Positions 48,739-58,124 of a stretch of DNA of 64,000 bases are shown here, piece by piece (position 1 is the stretch's first letter; every line of letters begins with the position of its first letter). This stretch comes from an uncultured Granulosicoccaceae bacterium (lineage in GTDB: Bacteria > Pseudomonadota > Gammaproteobacteria > Granulosicoccales > Granulosicoccaceae). Below the pieces are notes generated by a model. That model had not been told where the DNA came from. It saw only the letters and a list, made by a program, of their open reading frames with translations, and did no database searches. The DNA lies in assembly GCA_938003855.1 (NCBI GenBank), contig CALKXD010000147.1, forward strand, positions 1 to 64,000, in the 5' to 3' direction. Position numbers and translations under genes: made by a program.

Positions 48739-49902
48739 ATGGCTAACCCAGTCAAACAGAGCACAATAAACAGCGCGAGGCTCAATCTGCGGCCGTTTCA
48801 ATGGTCGGACAAAAGCAGCGTCGAAAACCTGATCGCGGACCCGGCACTCACTGAGCAAACCAACAAGCTGTTGCATCCCTTCACGAATCAGCAGGTATCG
48901 AGCTGGCTGATGTCGCATGAGTCTATGTTCAAGCAACGGCTCAAAGCCAGCTGGGCGATTACCCTCAGGGACAACTCACCGCCGATCGGCTGTATCACAT
49001 TAACTTTCTCCAACGACTCAAACTCGGCGGAGGTAGGCTACTGGCTGGGTACCGATTACTGGCAGCGAGGCTACGCTACCGAAGCCTGCAATACCGTCGT
49101 GCAACATGCTATGGACGATCTGTCAGTCAATCGCATCTTCGCCTTTGTGCTGCCGGGCAATACCGCCTCGTTCAGGGTGCTGGAAAAATGCGGGCTGGTT
49201 GTCGAGGGCACATCGAAATCAATATTTTTTTTCAACAACCGCTACCAGGATGCGACGCTACTCGCGCGGGTATCCGGCAACAAGCCTCATCCGGACGCAC
49301 CGCAAAATGCCCTCGATGTCCTGCCGCTCGGCCATCCTCAGTTACTGCAGACAGCCAGCGCGGTTGAGCCGGGCACCATTGCCACCCCGGAGTTTCAGCA
49401 GTTGGTCGATCAATTGATTGACACACTTAGACACTTTGACTGCATGGAGCTCAGCGCTGTGCAACTGGGCCAGCCACTACAGCTACTCGCCATCGAAGTA
49501 AGCAACACGCTCTATCAACCGTATCGCGAAGAACTGCCACTGATCATTGCGATCAATCCGACCCTTGAAATTCTGAGTGATAATTTCTTCAATTACTACG
49601 ACAGCTGCATCTCGGTACCGGGCATGGTTGCCAACGTGCAGCGACCGGCTGAAATTCAGTTATCCGCGCTTGACCGGCATGGAGAGCCCTTTACGCTGAC
49701 CATCAGCGGTATTTCTGCTGCATTGATACATCATGCCTGGGAACATCTGCAGGGCAGACTCTTCACTGACCATCTGACCGACATCAGCGCACTGATCAGC
49801 CAACGCTATTTCCACCAGTATATCGAGGCCGACTATCGATTCTCTATGCTGCAACTCAAGCGACGGTATCGACAACCACTGGTTGCCGGAGACCCGGCTT
49901 AG
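48739..49902 (+). CDS. Fusion of GNAT acetyltransferase and degenerate peptide-deformylase-like domain
   Basis: This protein of about 387 aa has two parts. Residues 10-180 are a RimJ-like GNAT domain (INSARLNLRPFQWSD, YWLGTDYWQRGYATEA, NTASFRVLEKCGLVVEG). Residues 200-370 resemble peptide deformylase: CMELSAVQLGQP replaces the GxGLAAxQ motif, DSCISVPG (C290) replaces EGCLS, and HHAWEHL (H332, H336) replaces QHEIDHL. The three metal ligands remain but the catalytic Glu of HExxH is Ala333, so deformylase activity is doubtful. Function of the pair is unknown; a role at protein N-termini is an inference from both families. The open frame starts with a TTG overlapping the uvrA stop; the ATG at 48739 is preferred. 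Confidence 0.8.
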   Translation: MANPVKQSTINSARLNLRPFQWSDKSSVENLIADPALTEQTNKLLHPFTNQQVSSWLMSHESMFKQRLKASWAITLRDNSPPIGCITLTFSNDSNSAEVGYWLGTDYWQRGYATEACNTVVQHAMDDLSVNRIFAFVLPGNTASFRVLEKCGLVVEGTSKSIFFFNNRYQDATLLARVSGNKPHPDAPQNALDVLPLGHPQLLQTASAVEPGTIATPEFQQLVDQLIDTLRHFDCMELSAVQLGQPLQLLAIEVSNTLYQPYREELPLIIAINPTLEILSDNFFNYYDSCISVPGMVANVQRPAEIQLSALDRHGEPFTLTISGISAALIHHAWEHLQGRLFTDHLTDISALISQRYFHQYIEADYRFSMLQLKRRYRQPLVAGDPA

Positions 49903-49953
49903 CCGTAGTGTAGGCACCAGCTCCGGAAAACCACGATTAGCGAACCACCACCG

Positions 49954-50946
49954 ATGAAAAACAGCGATACCGAAGTACTTTCTCAGGCTATTGAGTGGCT
50001 CGACCAGGGACACCAGGTTGAGCTTATCACCGTGGCAAGAACCTGGGGCTCCTCACCACGCCCCCCGGGTTCGCTTGCAGCGGTTCGCGAAGATGGACAT
50101 CTGGTCGGTTCGGTGTCCGGTGGCTGCATAGAAAAACAACTGGCTATACGTATAGACAATGACAATCGCAGCACCTCATTCGCCCATGAAATAAGCAACG
50201 AAGAAGCAAAAAAATTCGGCCTGCCCTGCGGCGGGCAACTGGAACTTGTCTTCGAAGCACTAAGTAACTCAAGCGAGCTGTCCAGAGTACTCGAGCTGGT
50301 CTCAGAGCGAAAACGCATCGCACGTACCATTACCCTGGATACCGCTGAAACAACCCTGGTCGAGGTAGACCGCCACACCGATTTCCAATTCAACGGCACC
50401 CACCTGCGCAAAGTATTTGGCCCCGGTTGGCGGATGCTGCTGATCGGCGGTGGCCAGCTGTCACGTTATGTTGCCCAGTTTGCTCAGGCACTCGACTACG
50501 AGATTATTGTGTGCGAACCACGCGCCGAGTTTTCCAGTAGCTGGAGTGTGCCGAATTGTACGATCACGACCCTGCTGCCGGACGAAGCTGTGCTGAAGTA
50601 TGCAACCGATCAACACAGCGTGGTGCTGGCACTGACCCACGACCCTAACCTCGACGACTCGGCACTGATTGAGGCCCTGCCCTCTGAGGCATTTTTTGTC
50701 GGGGCACTCGGGTCGCAGGCAAACAACGACCGACGCCGCAAACGGCTGGTCGGCATTGGCGTCGACCAGGAACACACCAATCGACTGCATGGCCCGGTGG
50801 GATTGCCAATTGGCAGCCGCAGCGCAGCGGAAATTGCGGTGTCGATCGTCGCAGAACTTGTCCAGCTACGCAATTCAGGCGACCTGGCCAACCGACGCTC
50901 ACAACGCGCCACCGCACCGTCATCCGACCCAATCCACGTAAGCTAA
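49954..50946 (+). CDS. XdhC/CoxI family molybdoenzyme maturation factor
   Basis: This 330-aa protein belongs to the XdhC family, which binds molybdenum cofactor and aids its sulfuration for insertion into xanthine-dehydrogenase-type enzymes. The N-terminal domain has the pattern VARTWGSSPRPPGSLAAV and GSVSGGCIE; the C-terminal Rossmann domain has MLLIGGGQLSRYVAQFAQ and FVGALGSQANNDRRRKRL. No large molybdenum hydroxylase gene lies next to it. It precedes a Rieske oxygenase and cox-like genes on the same strand. Confidence 0.88.
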   Translation: MKNSDTEVLSQAIEWLDQGHQVELITVARTWGSSPRPPGSLAAVREDGHLVGSVSGGCIEKQLAIRIDNDNRSTSFAHEISNEEAKKFGLPCGGQLELVFEALSNSSELSRVLELVSERKRIARTITLDTAETTLVEVDRHTDFQFNGTHLRKVFGPGWRMLLIGGGQLSRYVAQFAQALDYEIIVCEPRAEFSSSWSVPNCTITTLLPDEAVLKYATDQHSVVLALTHDPNLDDSALIEALPSEAFFVGALGSQANNDRRRKRLVGIGVDQEHTNRLHGPVGLPIGSRSAAEIAVSIVAELVQLRNSGDLANRRSQRATAPSSDPIHVS

Positions 50947-51028
50947 CGCAATACTATTCGCCACCAGCCACTTTATATTATATTCCCACCTGAACACTCT
51001 ATTGATCGCACCCCGTGAGTACACCAGC

Positions 51029-52192
51029 ATGAACACACGCCGTCCTGTAGAAGAAGCCCTGCAACGAGTGCATTTGCCGATCGAATCGGCAAGCGGCCTG
51101 CCCAATAGTTGTTATACCGAGCACAGTGCCTTCGAGCAGGACAGAGACACCGTTATCGCCCCGAGCTGGACCTGCATCGGCTTTGGCACCGATGTACCAG
51201 TCAACTGGGCAGTGCCGGTTGACCTGATGGGCTACCCTCTGTTGATCACCCGGGACAAAGCTGGAACTGTGCGGGTTTTTCATAACGTTTGCAGCCACCG
51301 CGGCATGAAACTGGTGCCCGAAGCCGGCAAGCTCGGCACCGGTTTGATTCGGTGTAAATACCACAGCTGGGCTTATGATTTCAGCGGTGAACTGATCGGC
51401 ACCCCATCGCTTGGCGGGGCAGACATCAACGAGCACAAAGATTTTGATCCAACCGTCAATGGCCTGAAACCGATCCGAAGCACCGTCTGGATGGACAATA
51501 TATTTATTAACCTGAGCAATAGCGGTGAGTCGTTCGATGAATTCCTTGCCCCGTTGATGCAGCATTGGAGCAAATGGGTCACGGCCGAGTCACTGAATGA
51601 GTTCAAACCAGCAGCCACACACGGCAAGCTGGAGCTGGTCGTAAAGAGCAACTGGAAACTTGCCATTGAAAATTTTCTTGAAGCCTACCACCTGCCGTGG
51701 GTGCACCCGGGGCTGAACAGCTACTCACCATTGTCACAGCACTACGATATCGAAAGAGGACAAAATTTCAGTGGCCAGGGCTCCAGCAGCTATACATCAC
51801 CAGCGGGTGCTGACGGCAATCTAAGTACATGGCCCAAGGAACAACTGAAATACGCCGAATACCCGGTGCTGTACCCCAACACGCTGTTAGGCTTGCAGTC
51901 GGATCATTTTTTTACCATGACTATCCTACCGCTCAGTGAAACCGAATCACTAGAACGCGTACAACTTTTGTTTCTTGGCGATGTTGCGGATGCAGACACA
52001 CACGAATCACACCGGCAATCAATACTGGAGGGTTGGCGTGAGGTATTTAGCGAGGACATCTTCGCCGTCGAAGGCATGCAGCAGGGGCGCAGTTCTCCCG
52101 CCTATCAAGGCGGAGTATTTTCCCCTGTGATGGACCAGCACACGCTGCACTTTCATCAGTGGGTTGCCAACCGCTTCGCCAACGGCTTGTGA
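51029..52192 (+). CDS. Rieske non-heme iron oxygenase, alpha subunit
   Basis: This protein of about 387 aa is an aromatic-ring or amine hydroxylating oxygenase alpha subunit. The Rieske 2Fe-2S ligands are C88, H90, C109 and H112 (NVCSHRG ... IRCKYHSWAY). The mononuclear iron site lies in NWKLAIENFLEAYHLPWVHPGL. The type is close to the one-component-alpha group that includes glycine-betaine and carnitine monooxygenases; substrate cannot be assigned. No reductase gene is adjacent. The ATG at 51029 is chosen over a TTG at 51002. Confidence 0.87.
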   Translation: MNTRRPVEEALQRVHLPIESASGLPNSCYTEHSAFEQDRDTVIAPSWTCIGFGTDVPVNWAVPVDLMGYPLLITRDKAGTVRVFHNVCSHRGMKLVPEAGKLGTGLIRCKYHSWAYDFSGELIGTPSLGGADINEHKDFDPTVNGLKPIRSTVWMDNIFINLSNSGESFDEFLAPLMQHWSKWVTAESLNEFKPAATHGKLELVVKSNWKLAIENFLEAYHLPWVHPGLNSYSPLSQHYDIERGQNFSGQGSSSYTSPAGADGNLSTWPKEQLKYAEYPVLYPNTLLGLQSDHFFTMTILPLSETESLERVQLLFLGDVADADTHESHRQSILEGWREVFSEDIFAVEGMQQGRSSPAYQGGVFSPVMDQHTLHFHQWVANRFANGL

Positions 52193-52293
52193 TAGATCGG
52201 CAGGTATTGATCGCTATCGCTGTGGTCACATTGGAAGAACCGCGCCGGCCGCCATTCCTACGCGCCCTCCAGACGTCGAGATTATAGAGTTCC

Positions 52294-53175
52294 ATGCAAG
52301 AAATTAATATCCTTCAGACAGCGCTCCGCAATGCCGGCTATATCGCCGATACCGATCTCGCCACTGCGATCCACCTGACCCAGGTATTGCAGCGCCCGCT
52401 GCTGCTCGAAGGCGATGCCGGCGTCGGCAAAACAGCGGTCGCGCAAGCCATGGCTGAAACCCTTCAGCATCAGCTCATACGCTTACAGTGCTACGAAGGC
52501 CTGGACGTCAACACGGCACTGTACGAGTGGAACTACCAGCGTCAGTTAATGGCCGTCAGACTGCATGAAAAAGACTCCGCCAGCCAAAGCACCATCGAAG
52601 CGGAAATATTCAGCCGTGACTACCTCTTGCCACGCCCGTTGCTGCAGGCCATCAGCACCACTCAGCCGGCGCTACTGCTGATAGACGAAATCGATCGCGC
52701 CGATGATGAATTTGAAGCCTTCCTGCTTGAGTTACTGGCCGACTTCCAAATCACCATTCCCGAGATTGGCACCATCAAAGCCGTGCACAAACCTACCGTG
52801 ATACTCACCTCCAACGCCACACGCGACCTGAGTGATGCGCTGAGACGGCGTTGCCTCTACCACTTTGTCGATTACCCCGGCAAGCACAAGGAACTGCAGA
52901 TACTCAACACGCAGTTGCCGGACCTCGACCGGCAACTGGCGTCTTCTATTGTGGATTTTGTACAGAAAATACGACAGGAGCATCTTAAAAAGATCCCCGG
53001 CGTTGCCGAGACACTCGACTGGGCAACCGCTTTGATGCACCTGGACACCACCGACCTTGACCACTCGTTGCCGCAGGTTGAAGCCACCTTGAGCTGCCTG
53101 CTAAAGACCCGCGCAGACCGGGAATTAGCCACCACCGAGTGGTTGAAAAAGATCACCCGGCCCGAAACAACCTGA
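52294..53175 (+). CDS. MoxR/CoxD-type AAA+ ATPase
   Basis: This 293-aa AAA+ protein has Walker A LLEGDAGVGKTAVAQAMA and Walker B LLLIDEIDRADDEFEAFLLELL, then the sensor 1 sequence VILTSNATRDLSDALRRRC. It fits the MoxR family, most like CoxD of CO-dehydrogenase clusters, which with CoxE acts on the Mo-Cu active site. It is six bases upstream of the VWA gene, the canonical MoxR/VWA partner pair. Confidence 0.88.
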   Translation: MQEINILQTALRNAGYIADTDLATAIHLTQVLQRPLLLEGDAGVGKTAVAQAMAETLQHQLIRLQCYEGLDVNTALYEWNYQRQLMAVRLHEKDSASQSTIEAEIFSRDYLLPRPLLQAISTTQPALLLIDEIDRADDEFEAFLLELLADFQITIPEIGTIKAVHKPTVILTSNATRDLSDALRRRCLYHFVDYPGKHKELQILNTQLPDLDRQLASSIVDFVQKIRQEHLKKIPGVAETLDWATALMHLDTTDLDHSLPQVEATLSCLLKTRADRELATTEWLKKITRPETT

Positions 53176-53180
53176 CCACA

Positions 53181-54362
53181 ATGACGACCCTAAAGGCCAA
53201 TGCCACCGGCGACCCGGTGTCGATCATCAGACGACGGCTCACCGTCTTTGTCGAGCATTTGCGACTGAATGGCTTCGAAATCACGGCCAACGACATATCC
53301 ACCGCACACGCACTGTTCTGCACCCCGTATCTGTACGACCGGAAATACACGCGCTCCTCACTGCGCGCCGTTTTCTGTAAATCAAAAAGTAACTGGAAGG
53401 ACTTCAGCGCGCTGTTCAACGGCTACTGGCTGATGGGTATCGAGCCAGAAGATGTGCACATGGAATACCAGTCAGCGACAAGCGGAGGAGGAGCGTCAGG
53501 CCTGTCTTACTTCTCCGAATCAGAAGCGCAAAACACAGCAACGGAGGCCAACAAAGCTGACACCGTCGATACAACAAGCGGTGGTGCAAGCGATGCCAGA
53601 GTACTTGCCCAGCGGGATTTCAGATTCGTATTCAATGCAAACGATATGCGCAACGTCGAACACCTGGTCGATGATCTGGCACGCCAGGTTCAACGGCGCA
53701 CCCGCCGTCGCACGCAAAGCTCCCGTAAAAAAGGCCGGCTCGATCCGCGCAACATCACCAGAAAAAACCTCGGCCATGGCGGCTGGCCATTTGAACTGAG
53801 CTTTCAACGCAAGCGCAAAACACCGGCACGGTTTTTACTGTTGCTTGACGTCAGCCAGTCGATGGAAATATACAGTTACCTGTTTCTACGCTTCGCGCGC
53901 GGCCTGCTGCAGGCTTTCTCCGACACCGATGCTTACGCGTTTCATACCGACTTAGTCCACATCGGCAGCGAATTGAAAGATAAAAACACCAACAGGCTAG
54001 AAGCAAAGATGAAAGATCTTTCCAGTGGCTGGCTTGGCGGCACCCGCATAGCAGATTCGCTTACCGAGTTTAACCAGCAGTACGCACAACGCGCGGTGAA
54101 TCGACACACCATCGCATTTATCTTCAGCGACGGCTACGACAGCAGCGAACCCGAGCACCTGGTCGAGCAGGTACTGTCACTGAAGGAACGTGCGCGTAAA
54201 ATTGTCTGGGTAAACCCGCTTCTGGGTCGCAACACGCAGGCGACCACATCGCTTGCGGTAGATCGGTGTATGGATGCGGTCATTCCCCACCTTGACCTCT
54301 ACACCAGTGCTCACAACCTCAACTCGCTGCGGGAGTTAGGTCCAGCCTTTTCACTGCGCTAG
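53181..54362 (+). CDS. CoxE-like VWA-domain protein
   Basis: This protein of about 393 aa has an N-terminal helical region and a C-terminal von Willebrand factor A domain. The MIDAS motif is LLLDVSQSME (DxSxS), with the threonine in LGGTRIADSL and the aspartate in FIFSDGYDSSE. It matches CoxE/DUF58-type partners of MoxR ATPases. A middle basic stretch (QRRTRRRTQSSRKK) precedes the VWA. The ATG at 53181 follows the CoxD-like stop by five bases; the open frame itself extends upstream and overlaps it. Confidence 0.87.
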   Translation: MTTLKANATGDPVSIIRRRLTVFVEHLRLNGFEITANDISTAHALFCTPYLYDRKYTRSSLRAVFCKSKSNWKDFSALFNGYWLMGIEPEDVHMEYQSATSGGGASGLSYFSESEAQNTATEANKADTVDTTSGGASDARVLAQRDFRFVFNANDMRNVEHLVDDLARQVQRRTRRRTQSSRKKGRLDPRNITRKNLGHGGWPFELSFQRKRKTPARFLLLLDVSQSMEIYSYLFLRFARGLLQAFSDTDAYAFHTDLVHIGSELKDKNTNRLEAKMKDLSSGWLGGTRIADSLTEFNQQYAQRAVNRHTIAFIFSDGYDSSEPEHLVEQVLSLKERARKIVWVNPLLGRNTQATTSLAVDRCMDAVIPHLDLYTSAHNLNSLRELGPAFSLR

Positions 54363-54494
54363 CATCTGCGTGGGCCCGCAGCATTCTGTGGCGAGCTCAT
54401 ATCCCTGGCGGGCCTTGTGCCGCGATGCTCAACGGAAGTCGCGCTACCCCCACAGCACGGAGGGGGGGGTGATTTTTTTAATTAGAAACGAAAA

Positions 54495-54513
54495 AAGCCC
54501 GCATTGCGGGCTT
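54495..54513 (-). terminator. Terminator of the rplM-rpsI operon
   Basis: AAGCCCGCA and TGCGGGCTT form a 9-bp stem with almost no loop. On the minus strand it is followed by TTTTTTCG, so it ends rplM-rpsI; on the plus strand a shorter TTTT could also serve the coxE-like gene. A G8 tract followed by seven T lies just before it (about 54472-54489). Confidence 0.8.
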
Positions 54514-54550
54514 TTCTGGATTTGCCAGCGACTGTCTCCAGTCGCGGCTT

Positions 54551-54940
54551 TTAGCGCTTCGAGTACTGAGTAGCGCGGCGTGCTTTTCGCAGGCCAACTT
54601 TCTTACGCTCAACTTCACGCGCATCGCGAGTCAGGAAGCCCGCTTTACGCAGCGCTGAACGGTTTTCTTCGTCGTATTTCAGCAACGCTCTTGAAATGCC
54701 ATGACGGATAGCACCGGCCTGACCACTGTTGCCACCACCGGCTACAGTAATGTTGAAATCGAAGTTGGTCAGTACTTCCAGAGTTTCCAGCGGCTGTCGA
54801 ACAATCATGCGCGCGGTTTCGCGGCCGAAGTATTCGTCAAGCGGACGGTTGTTTACTTTGATGTCGCCCTTGCCAGCTTTCATGAACACACGAGCACTGG
54901 AAGTTTTGCGCCGGCCTGTGCCGTAATATTGTTCTGCCAT
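54551..54940 (-). CDS. rpsI: 30S ribosomal protein S9
   Basis: This 129-aa small-subunit protein has the family text [31 protein letters not shown]-like sequence and the basic tail [18 protein letters not shown] whose end reaches the P-site tRNA. It lies six bases after rplM. Confidence 0.97.
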   Translation of the reverse strand: MAEQYYGTGRRKTSSARVFMKAGKGDIKVNNRPLDEYFGRETARMIVRQPLETLEVLTNFDFNITVAGGGNSGQAGAIRHGISRALLKYDEENRSALRKAGFLTRDAREVERKKVGLRKARRATQYSKR

Positions 54941-54946
54941 TGTCTG

Positions 54947-55378
54947 TTACCTGAGTTCCAGTGTTTCTGGTGTTTGCGCCGCATGTCGGTGTGCAGTGCC
55001 AGGGTATACCTTCAATTTGCGTATCATTGCCCGACCCAGTGCATTCTTCGGCAACATGCCCTTCACTGCCAGCTGGATCACACGCCCGGGCGCTCTTTCC
55101 TGCATCTTCTCAAAGCTGACTGACTTGAGGTTGCCGATATAGCCCGTGTGGTGATGATACATTTTGTCAGAGCGTTTTTTGCCCGTAACAGCCACTTTCT
55201 CTGCGTTGATCACAACGATGTAATCACCGGTGTCGACGTGAGGTGTGTACTCAGGCTTGTGCTTGCCACGCAATACCCGTGCGCACTCACTTGCCAGACG
55301 GCCCAGCGTTTTGCCTTCTGCGTCAATGATGTACCACTGACGTTTTACCTCGGCCGGTTTGGCGCTAAAGGTTTTCAT
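54947..55378 (-). CDS. rplM: 50S ribosomal protein L13
   Basis: This 143-aa large-subunit protein begins [20 protein letters not shown] and includes [36 protein letters not shown]. An upstream in-frame start at 55396 would add six residues; 55378 matches the family length. It forms the usual rplM-rpsI operon. Confidence 0.97.
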   Translation of the reverse strand: MKTFSAKPAEVKRQWYIIDAEGKTLGRLASECARVLRGKHKPEYTPHVDTGDYIVVINAEKVAVTGKKRSDKMYHHHTGYIGNLKSVSFEKMQERAPGRVIQLAVKGMLPKNALGRAMIRKLKVYPGTAHRHAAQTPETLELR

Positions 55379-55755
55379 TGAAACTCCGTGACCCAAAATT
55401 GAGTAACTTTAACTCGGAAAAGCCCTCCATTTTAGGATAAGACTCATCTTCGCACAAGCTCTGTACAAGAAAATAGTACGTAAATACGTCGTATCAGGGT
55501 GAATCCGCAGTAAACAGAGTCTCCCCTGCACACCCGCACCACCCTGAATGCCACTTTCCGTCGATGTTTTCCGGATTCCCGGACCACCGCTGAAAGCAAT
55601 TTTTCTAACTGACCTGCCAACTGGTGGCAAAAATCACCCCAACCCCCGACTCAGCGGGGAGTCAACGCATCATTGCAGCCCGATTGTCCGGCCTGCACAG
55701 CGTAACGCTCTGCGTTCGAACGCGAAGGCGGCAAATACTGCCAAGGGGATAAATG

Positions 55756-55780
55756 AACCCGCAACCGTCAGTTGCGGGTT
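55756..55780. repeat. 10-bp perfect stem-loop
   Basis: AACCCGCAAC and GTTGCGGGTT flank the 5-base loop CGTCA. It looks like the stem of a terminator but has no U tract on either strand. Confidence 0.6.
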
Positions 55781-55970
55781 TCAGAATAAAGCGACGCGAT
55801 CCAGAGGATTGCGTCTAACCAACCGTAGGAGGATGGAGGAGGAAATCATTAAAGCGTTTGAGCTTTTGATGCATGTTACCCGCACATACCGGGTAAATCA
55901 ACTGCCTGTATTATATGTGACACACTATTTGAGAATTCGATCACTGTCTGGCTGCAAAAAAGACTCCCTG

Positions 55971-55986
55971 CTCTGACATGTCAGAG
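55971..55986. repeat. 16-bp perfect palindrome
   Basis: CTCTGACATGTCAGAG reads the same on both strands. It lies 30 bases past the OsmC-like stop and could be a protein binding site. Confidence 0.55.
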
Positions 55987-56015
55987 AATCTCTACCTTCA
56001 TTACTTACCCGTGCG

Positions 56016-56441
56016 TCAGTTTTCTGACTTCTCAATAACCGTCACCTCGTGATCGATCTCCACAGTGCTCTCCAACATCTTAGTGACGGAACAGTATTTT
56101 TCAACCGACAAATTCACCGCACGCTGCACTTGCTTCTCAGATAAGGAGTGACCCGTGACGAGAAACTTCATGGTAATCCGGGTAAAAACGGCGGGTACTG
56201 AATCGGCCCGACTCGCCTCTATCGACACTTCGCAGTCGACCACGTCCTGCCGGCCCTTTTTCAGCATTGACATGACGTCAAAGGCCGAGCACCCGCCAAG
56301 GCTGATCAGCAGGTTCTCCATCGGACGGACGCCCATGTTACGGCCTCCATGCTCCGGTGAGCCATCCATAACAATACTATGACCACTGCCGGACTCACCC
56401 ACAAAGCTCATGTGATCCAGCCATTTAACACGCACATGCAC
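56016..56441 (-). CDS. OsmC/YhfA family protein
   Basis: This 141-aa protein belongs to the OsmC superfamily of small peroxide-reducing or redox proteins. The two family cysteines are C51 (LISLGGCSAFDVM) and C117 (VEKYCSVTKML). The subgroup resembles YhfA, which is also next to crp in E. coli. The peroxidase role is known for OsmC/Ohr but not shown for YhfA-like members. It is divergent from crp. Confidence 0.88.
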   Translation of the reverse strand: MHVRVKWLDHMSFVGESGSGHSIVMDGSPEHGGRNMGVRPMENLLISLGGCSAFDVMSMLKKGRQDVVDCEVSIEASRADSVPAVFTRITMKFLVTGHSLSEKQVQRAVNLSVEKYCSVTKMLESTVEIDHEVTVIEKSEN

Positions 56442-56472
56442 GATTACGCCCTCCCTTCGGAAATAGAATTGG

Positions 56473-56580
56473 TCCGGAATTGGACATCATATTGCACTGG
56501 TTCACATATATTCATTCATTTTTGGAATTAATTGGGCTGCTGTGAACAGTTTTTGCTCTAAGTCCTTCCGGAAATTGAAC
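56473..56580. promoter_or_regulatory. OsmC-crp divergent control region
   Basis: Two similar motifs, TCCGGAATTGGAC (56473) and TCCGGAAATTGAAC (56567), bracket the region. Within it GTTCACA (56500) and TGTGAAC (56541) are inverted CRP-type half-sites, too far apart for one CRP dimer. Autoregulation by CRP is possible but not shown. Confidence 0.35.
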
Positions 56581-56606
56581 CAGTGAAATACCCGGAGAAC
56601 GGACAC

Positions 56607-57245
56607 ATGCTTCCACCACGTAACACGCCCCAAAAAGCTGAATGGATAGAGACGTTGCTGCGCCACAGCCACCGACGCCAGTACCCGGCAAAAACCACCA
56701 TTATCCACCATGGTGACAAACCTGACACCCTTTATTACATGGTCGATGGCTCGGTGAGTGTTGTGATCGAGGACGATGAAGGTCGGGAAATTGTACTCGC
56801 CTACCTGAACAATGGTGACTTCTTCGGTGAGATGGGTCTGTTTGACGAAGAAAGCGAACGCAGCGCCTGGGTTGTTGCGCGCAATAAGTGCGAAGTTGCT
56901 GAAATAAATTACGAGCAATTCAAACGGCTTGCCGAACAGTCGCCTGAAATTCTTTTTGCACTTTCAACACAGCTTGCAGCACGACTACGTAAAACAAGCA
57001 CTAAGGTCCGCGATCTCGCATTTCTGGATGTTACCGGACGTGTCGCCTCGACCCTGCTTGATCTGGCACAGCAGCCCGATTCAATCACTCATCCCGACGG
57101 CATGCAAATTCGCATCACCCGACAGGAAATCGCCCGCATCGTCGGTTGCTCCCGTGAAATGGTCGGCCGCGTATTGAAGGATCTGGAAGACCGCGGTTTG
57201 ATACACGCTCGCGGCAAAACCATGGTGATCTTCGGCACACGCTAG
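56607..57245 (+). CDS. crp: CRP-family cAMP-responsive regulator (Crp/Vfr)
   Basis: This protein of about 212 aa is a global regulator. The cAMP pocket is [20 protein letters not shown] (residues 73-91, with the R-S pair that contacts cAMP phosphate). The C-terminal helix-turn-helix is [24 protein letters not shown], close to that of E. coli CRP and Pseudomonas Vfr. The ATG at 56607 has GGAG nine bases upstream; a GTG at 56583 would lengthen it by eight residues. It is convergent with trpC. Confidence 0.92.
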   Translation: MLPPRNTPQKAEWIETLLRHSHRRQYPAKTTIIHHGDKPDTLYYMVDGSVSVVIEDDEGREIVLAYLNNGDFFGEMGLFDEESERSAWVVARNKCEVAEINYEQFKRLAEQSPEILFALSTQLAARLRKTSTKVRDLAFLDVTGRVASTLLDLAQQPDSITHPDGMQIRITRQEIARIVGCSREMVGRVLKDLEDRGLIHARGKTMVIFGTR

Positions 57246-57317
57246 TCTGCCGGGCACTAACTGCCATTCTGTTTCCTGCCTTTCTGCCGCACATTTGTGT
57301 CGGCAGACTGCAGAGCT

Positions 57318-58124
57318 TCAGTGAAATAGTTCGTGCAATGCATCACCGGGCGAATCGGCACGCATAAACGTTTCTCCGACCAGAAATGCATGAACATTGT
57401 TTGTACGCATGACCGTGACGTCCTGTTCGGTCACTATGCCACTTTCAGTTATAAGCAGGCAGTCCTGCGGAATATGATCGAGCATCGCCAGTGTGGTGTC
57501 GAGCGTTACCTCAAAGGTGCGCAGATTGCGATTGTTTATGCCAATCATCGGTGGCGACAACTGCAGCGCACGATCAAGCTCATCACGATCATGCACTTCT
57601 ATTAACACATCCATTTCAAGGTGCTGCGCCAGTCCGTACAACTCCCGAAGTGCGGCATCACCCAGCGCTGATACGATCAGTAGAATACAGTCAGCCCCCA
57701 TCGCCCGTGCTTCATAGACCTGATAGGGATCAATGATGAAATCCTTGCGGATGACTGGCAGATCGCAAACGCTGCGAGCTTGCTGCAAATACTCAGGCCC
57801 ACCCTGAAAAAAATCACGATCAGTGAGAACCGACAAACAGCAGGCTCCGCCCTGTTGATAGCTTTTTGCTATAGCCGCCGGGTCAAAGTGCTCCCGTATT
57901 ACCCCTTTACTGGGCGAGGCCTTTTTGATTTCTGCAATTACCGCAGCCTGGCCGGTGGCAATTTTATCCTGCATGGACTGCAGGAAACCTCTGACCTGCG
58001 ATGCGTTTGCAGCGCGTTGAGACAGTGCCTTTAAGGATTCTCTCTCGCAGCTATCGGCAATTTCCTCTACTTTGCGCGCTAGAATTTTTTTTAGAACATC
58101 CGGGGTATCAATAGCCATCGGCAT
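57318..58124 (-). CDS. trpC: Indole-3-glycerol phosphate synthase
   Basis: This 268-aa TIM-barrel enzyme closes the indole ring in tryptophan synthesis. Motifs are [63 protein letters not shown] and ESGI. It is not fused to TrpF. It overlaps trpD by one base and is the last gene of trpE-G-D-C. Confidence 0.96.
   Translation of the reverse strand: MPMAIDTPDVLKKILARKVEEIADSCERESLKALSQRAANASQVRGFLQSMQDKIATGQAAVIAEIKKASPSKGVIREHFDPAAIAKSYQQGGACCLSVLTDRDFFQGGPEYLQQARSVCDLPVIRKDFIIDPYQVYEARAMGADCILLIVSALGDAALRELYGLAQHLEMDVLIEVHDRDELDRALQLSPPMIGINNRNLRTFEVTLDTTLAMLDHIPQDCLLITESGIVTEQDVTVMRTNNVHAFLVGETFMRADSPGDALHELFH

Larger units (their letters stand above)
55379..56015. other. Long intergenic region between rplM and the OsmC-like gene
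   Basis: This gap of 637 bases contains the rplM promoter side on the minus strand, a strong hairpin (55756-55780) and a 16-bp palindrome (55971-55986). A purine-rich GGAGGATGGAGGAGG segment (55828-55842) could be a ribosome site for a 47-codon frame beginning at 55833, but the spacing is wrong. No established RNA family was recognised. Confidence 0.5.

Noticed and set aside
55548-55976. 142-codon frame in the rplM gap
   Set aside because: No ribosome site at its start and odd composition; only the last 47 codons follow a purine tract, with wrong spacing.
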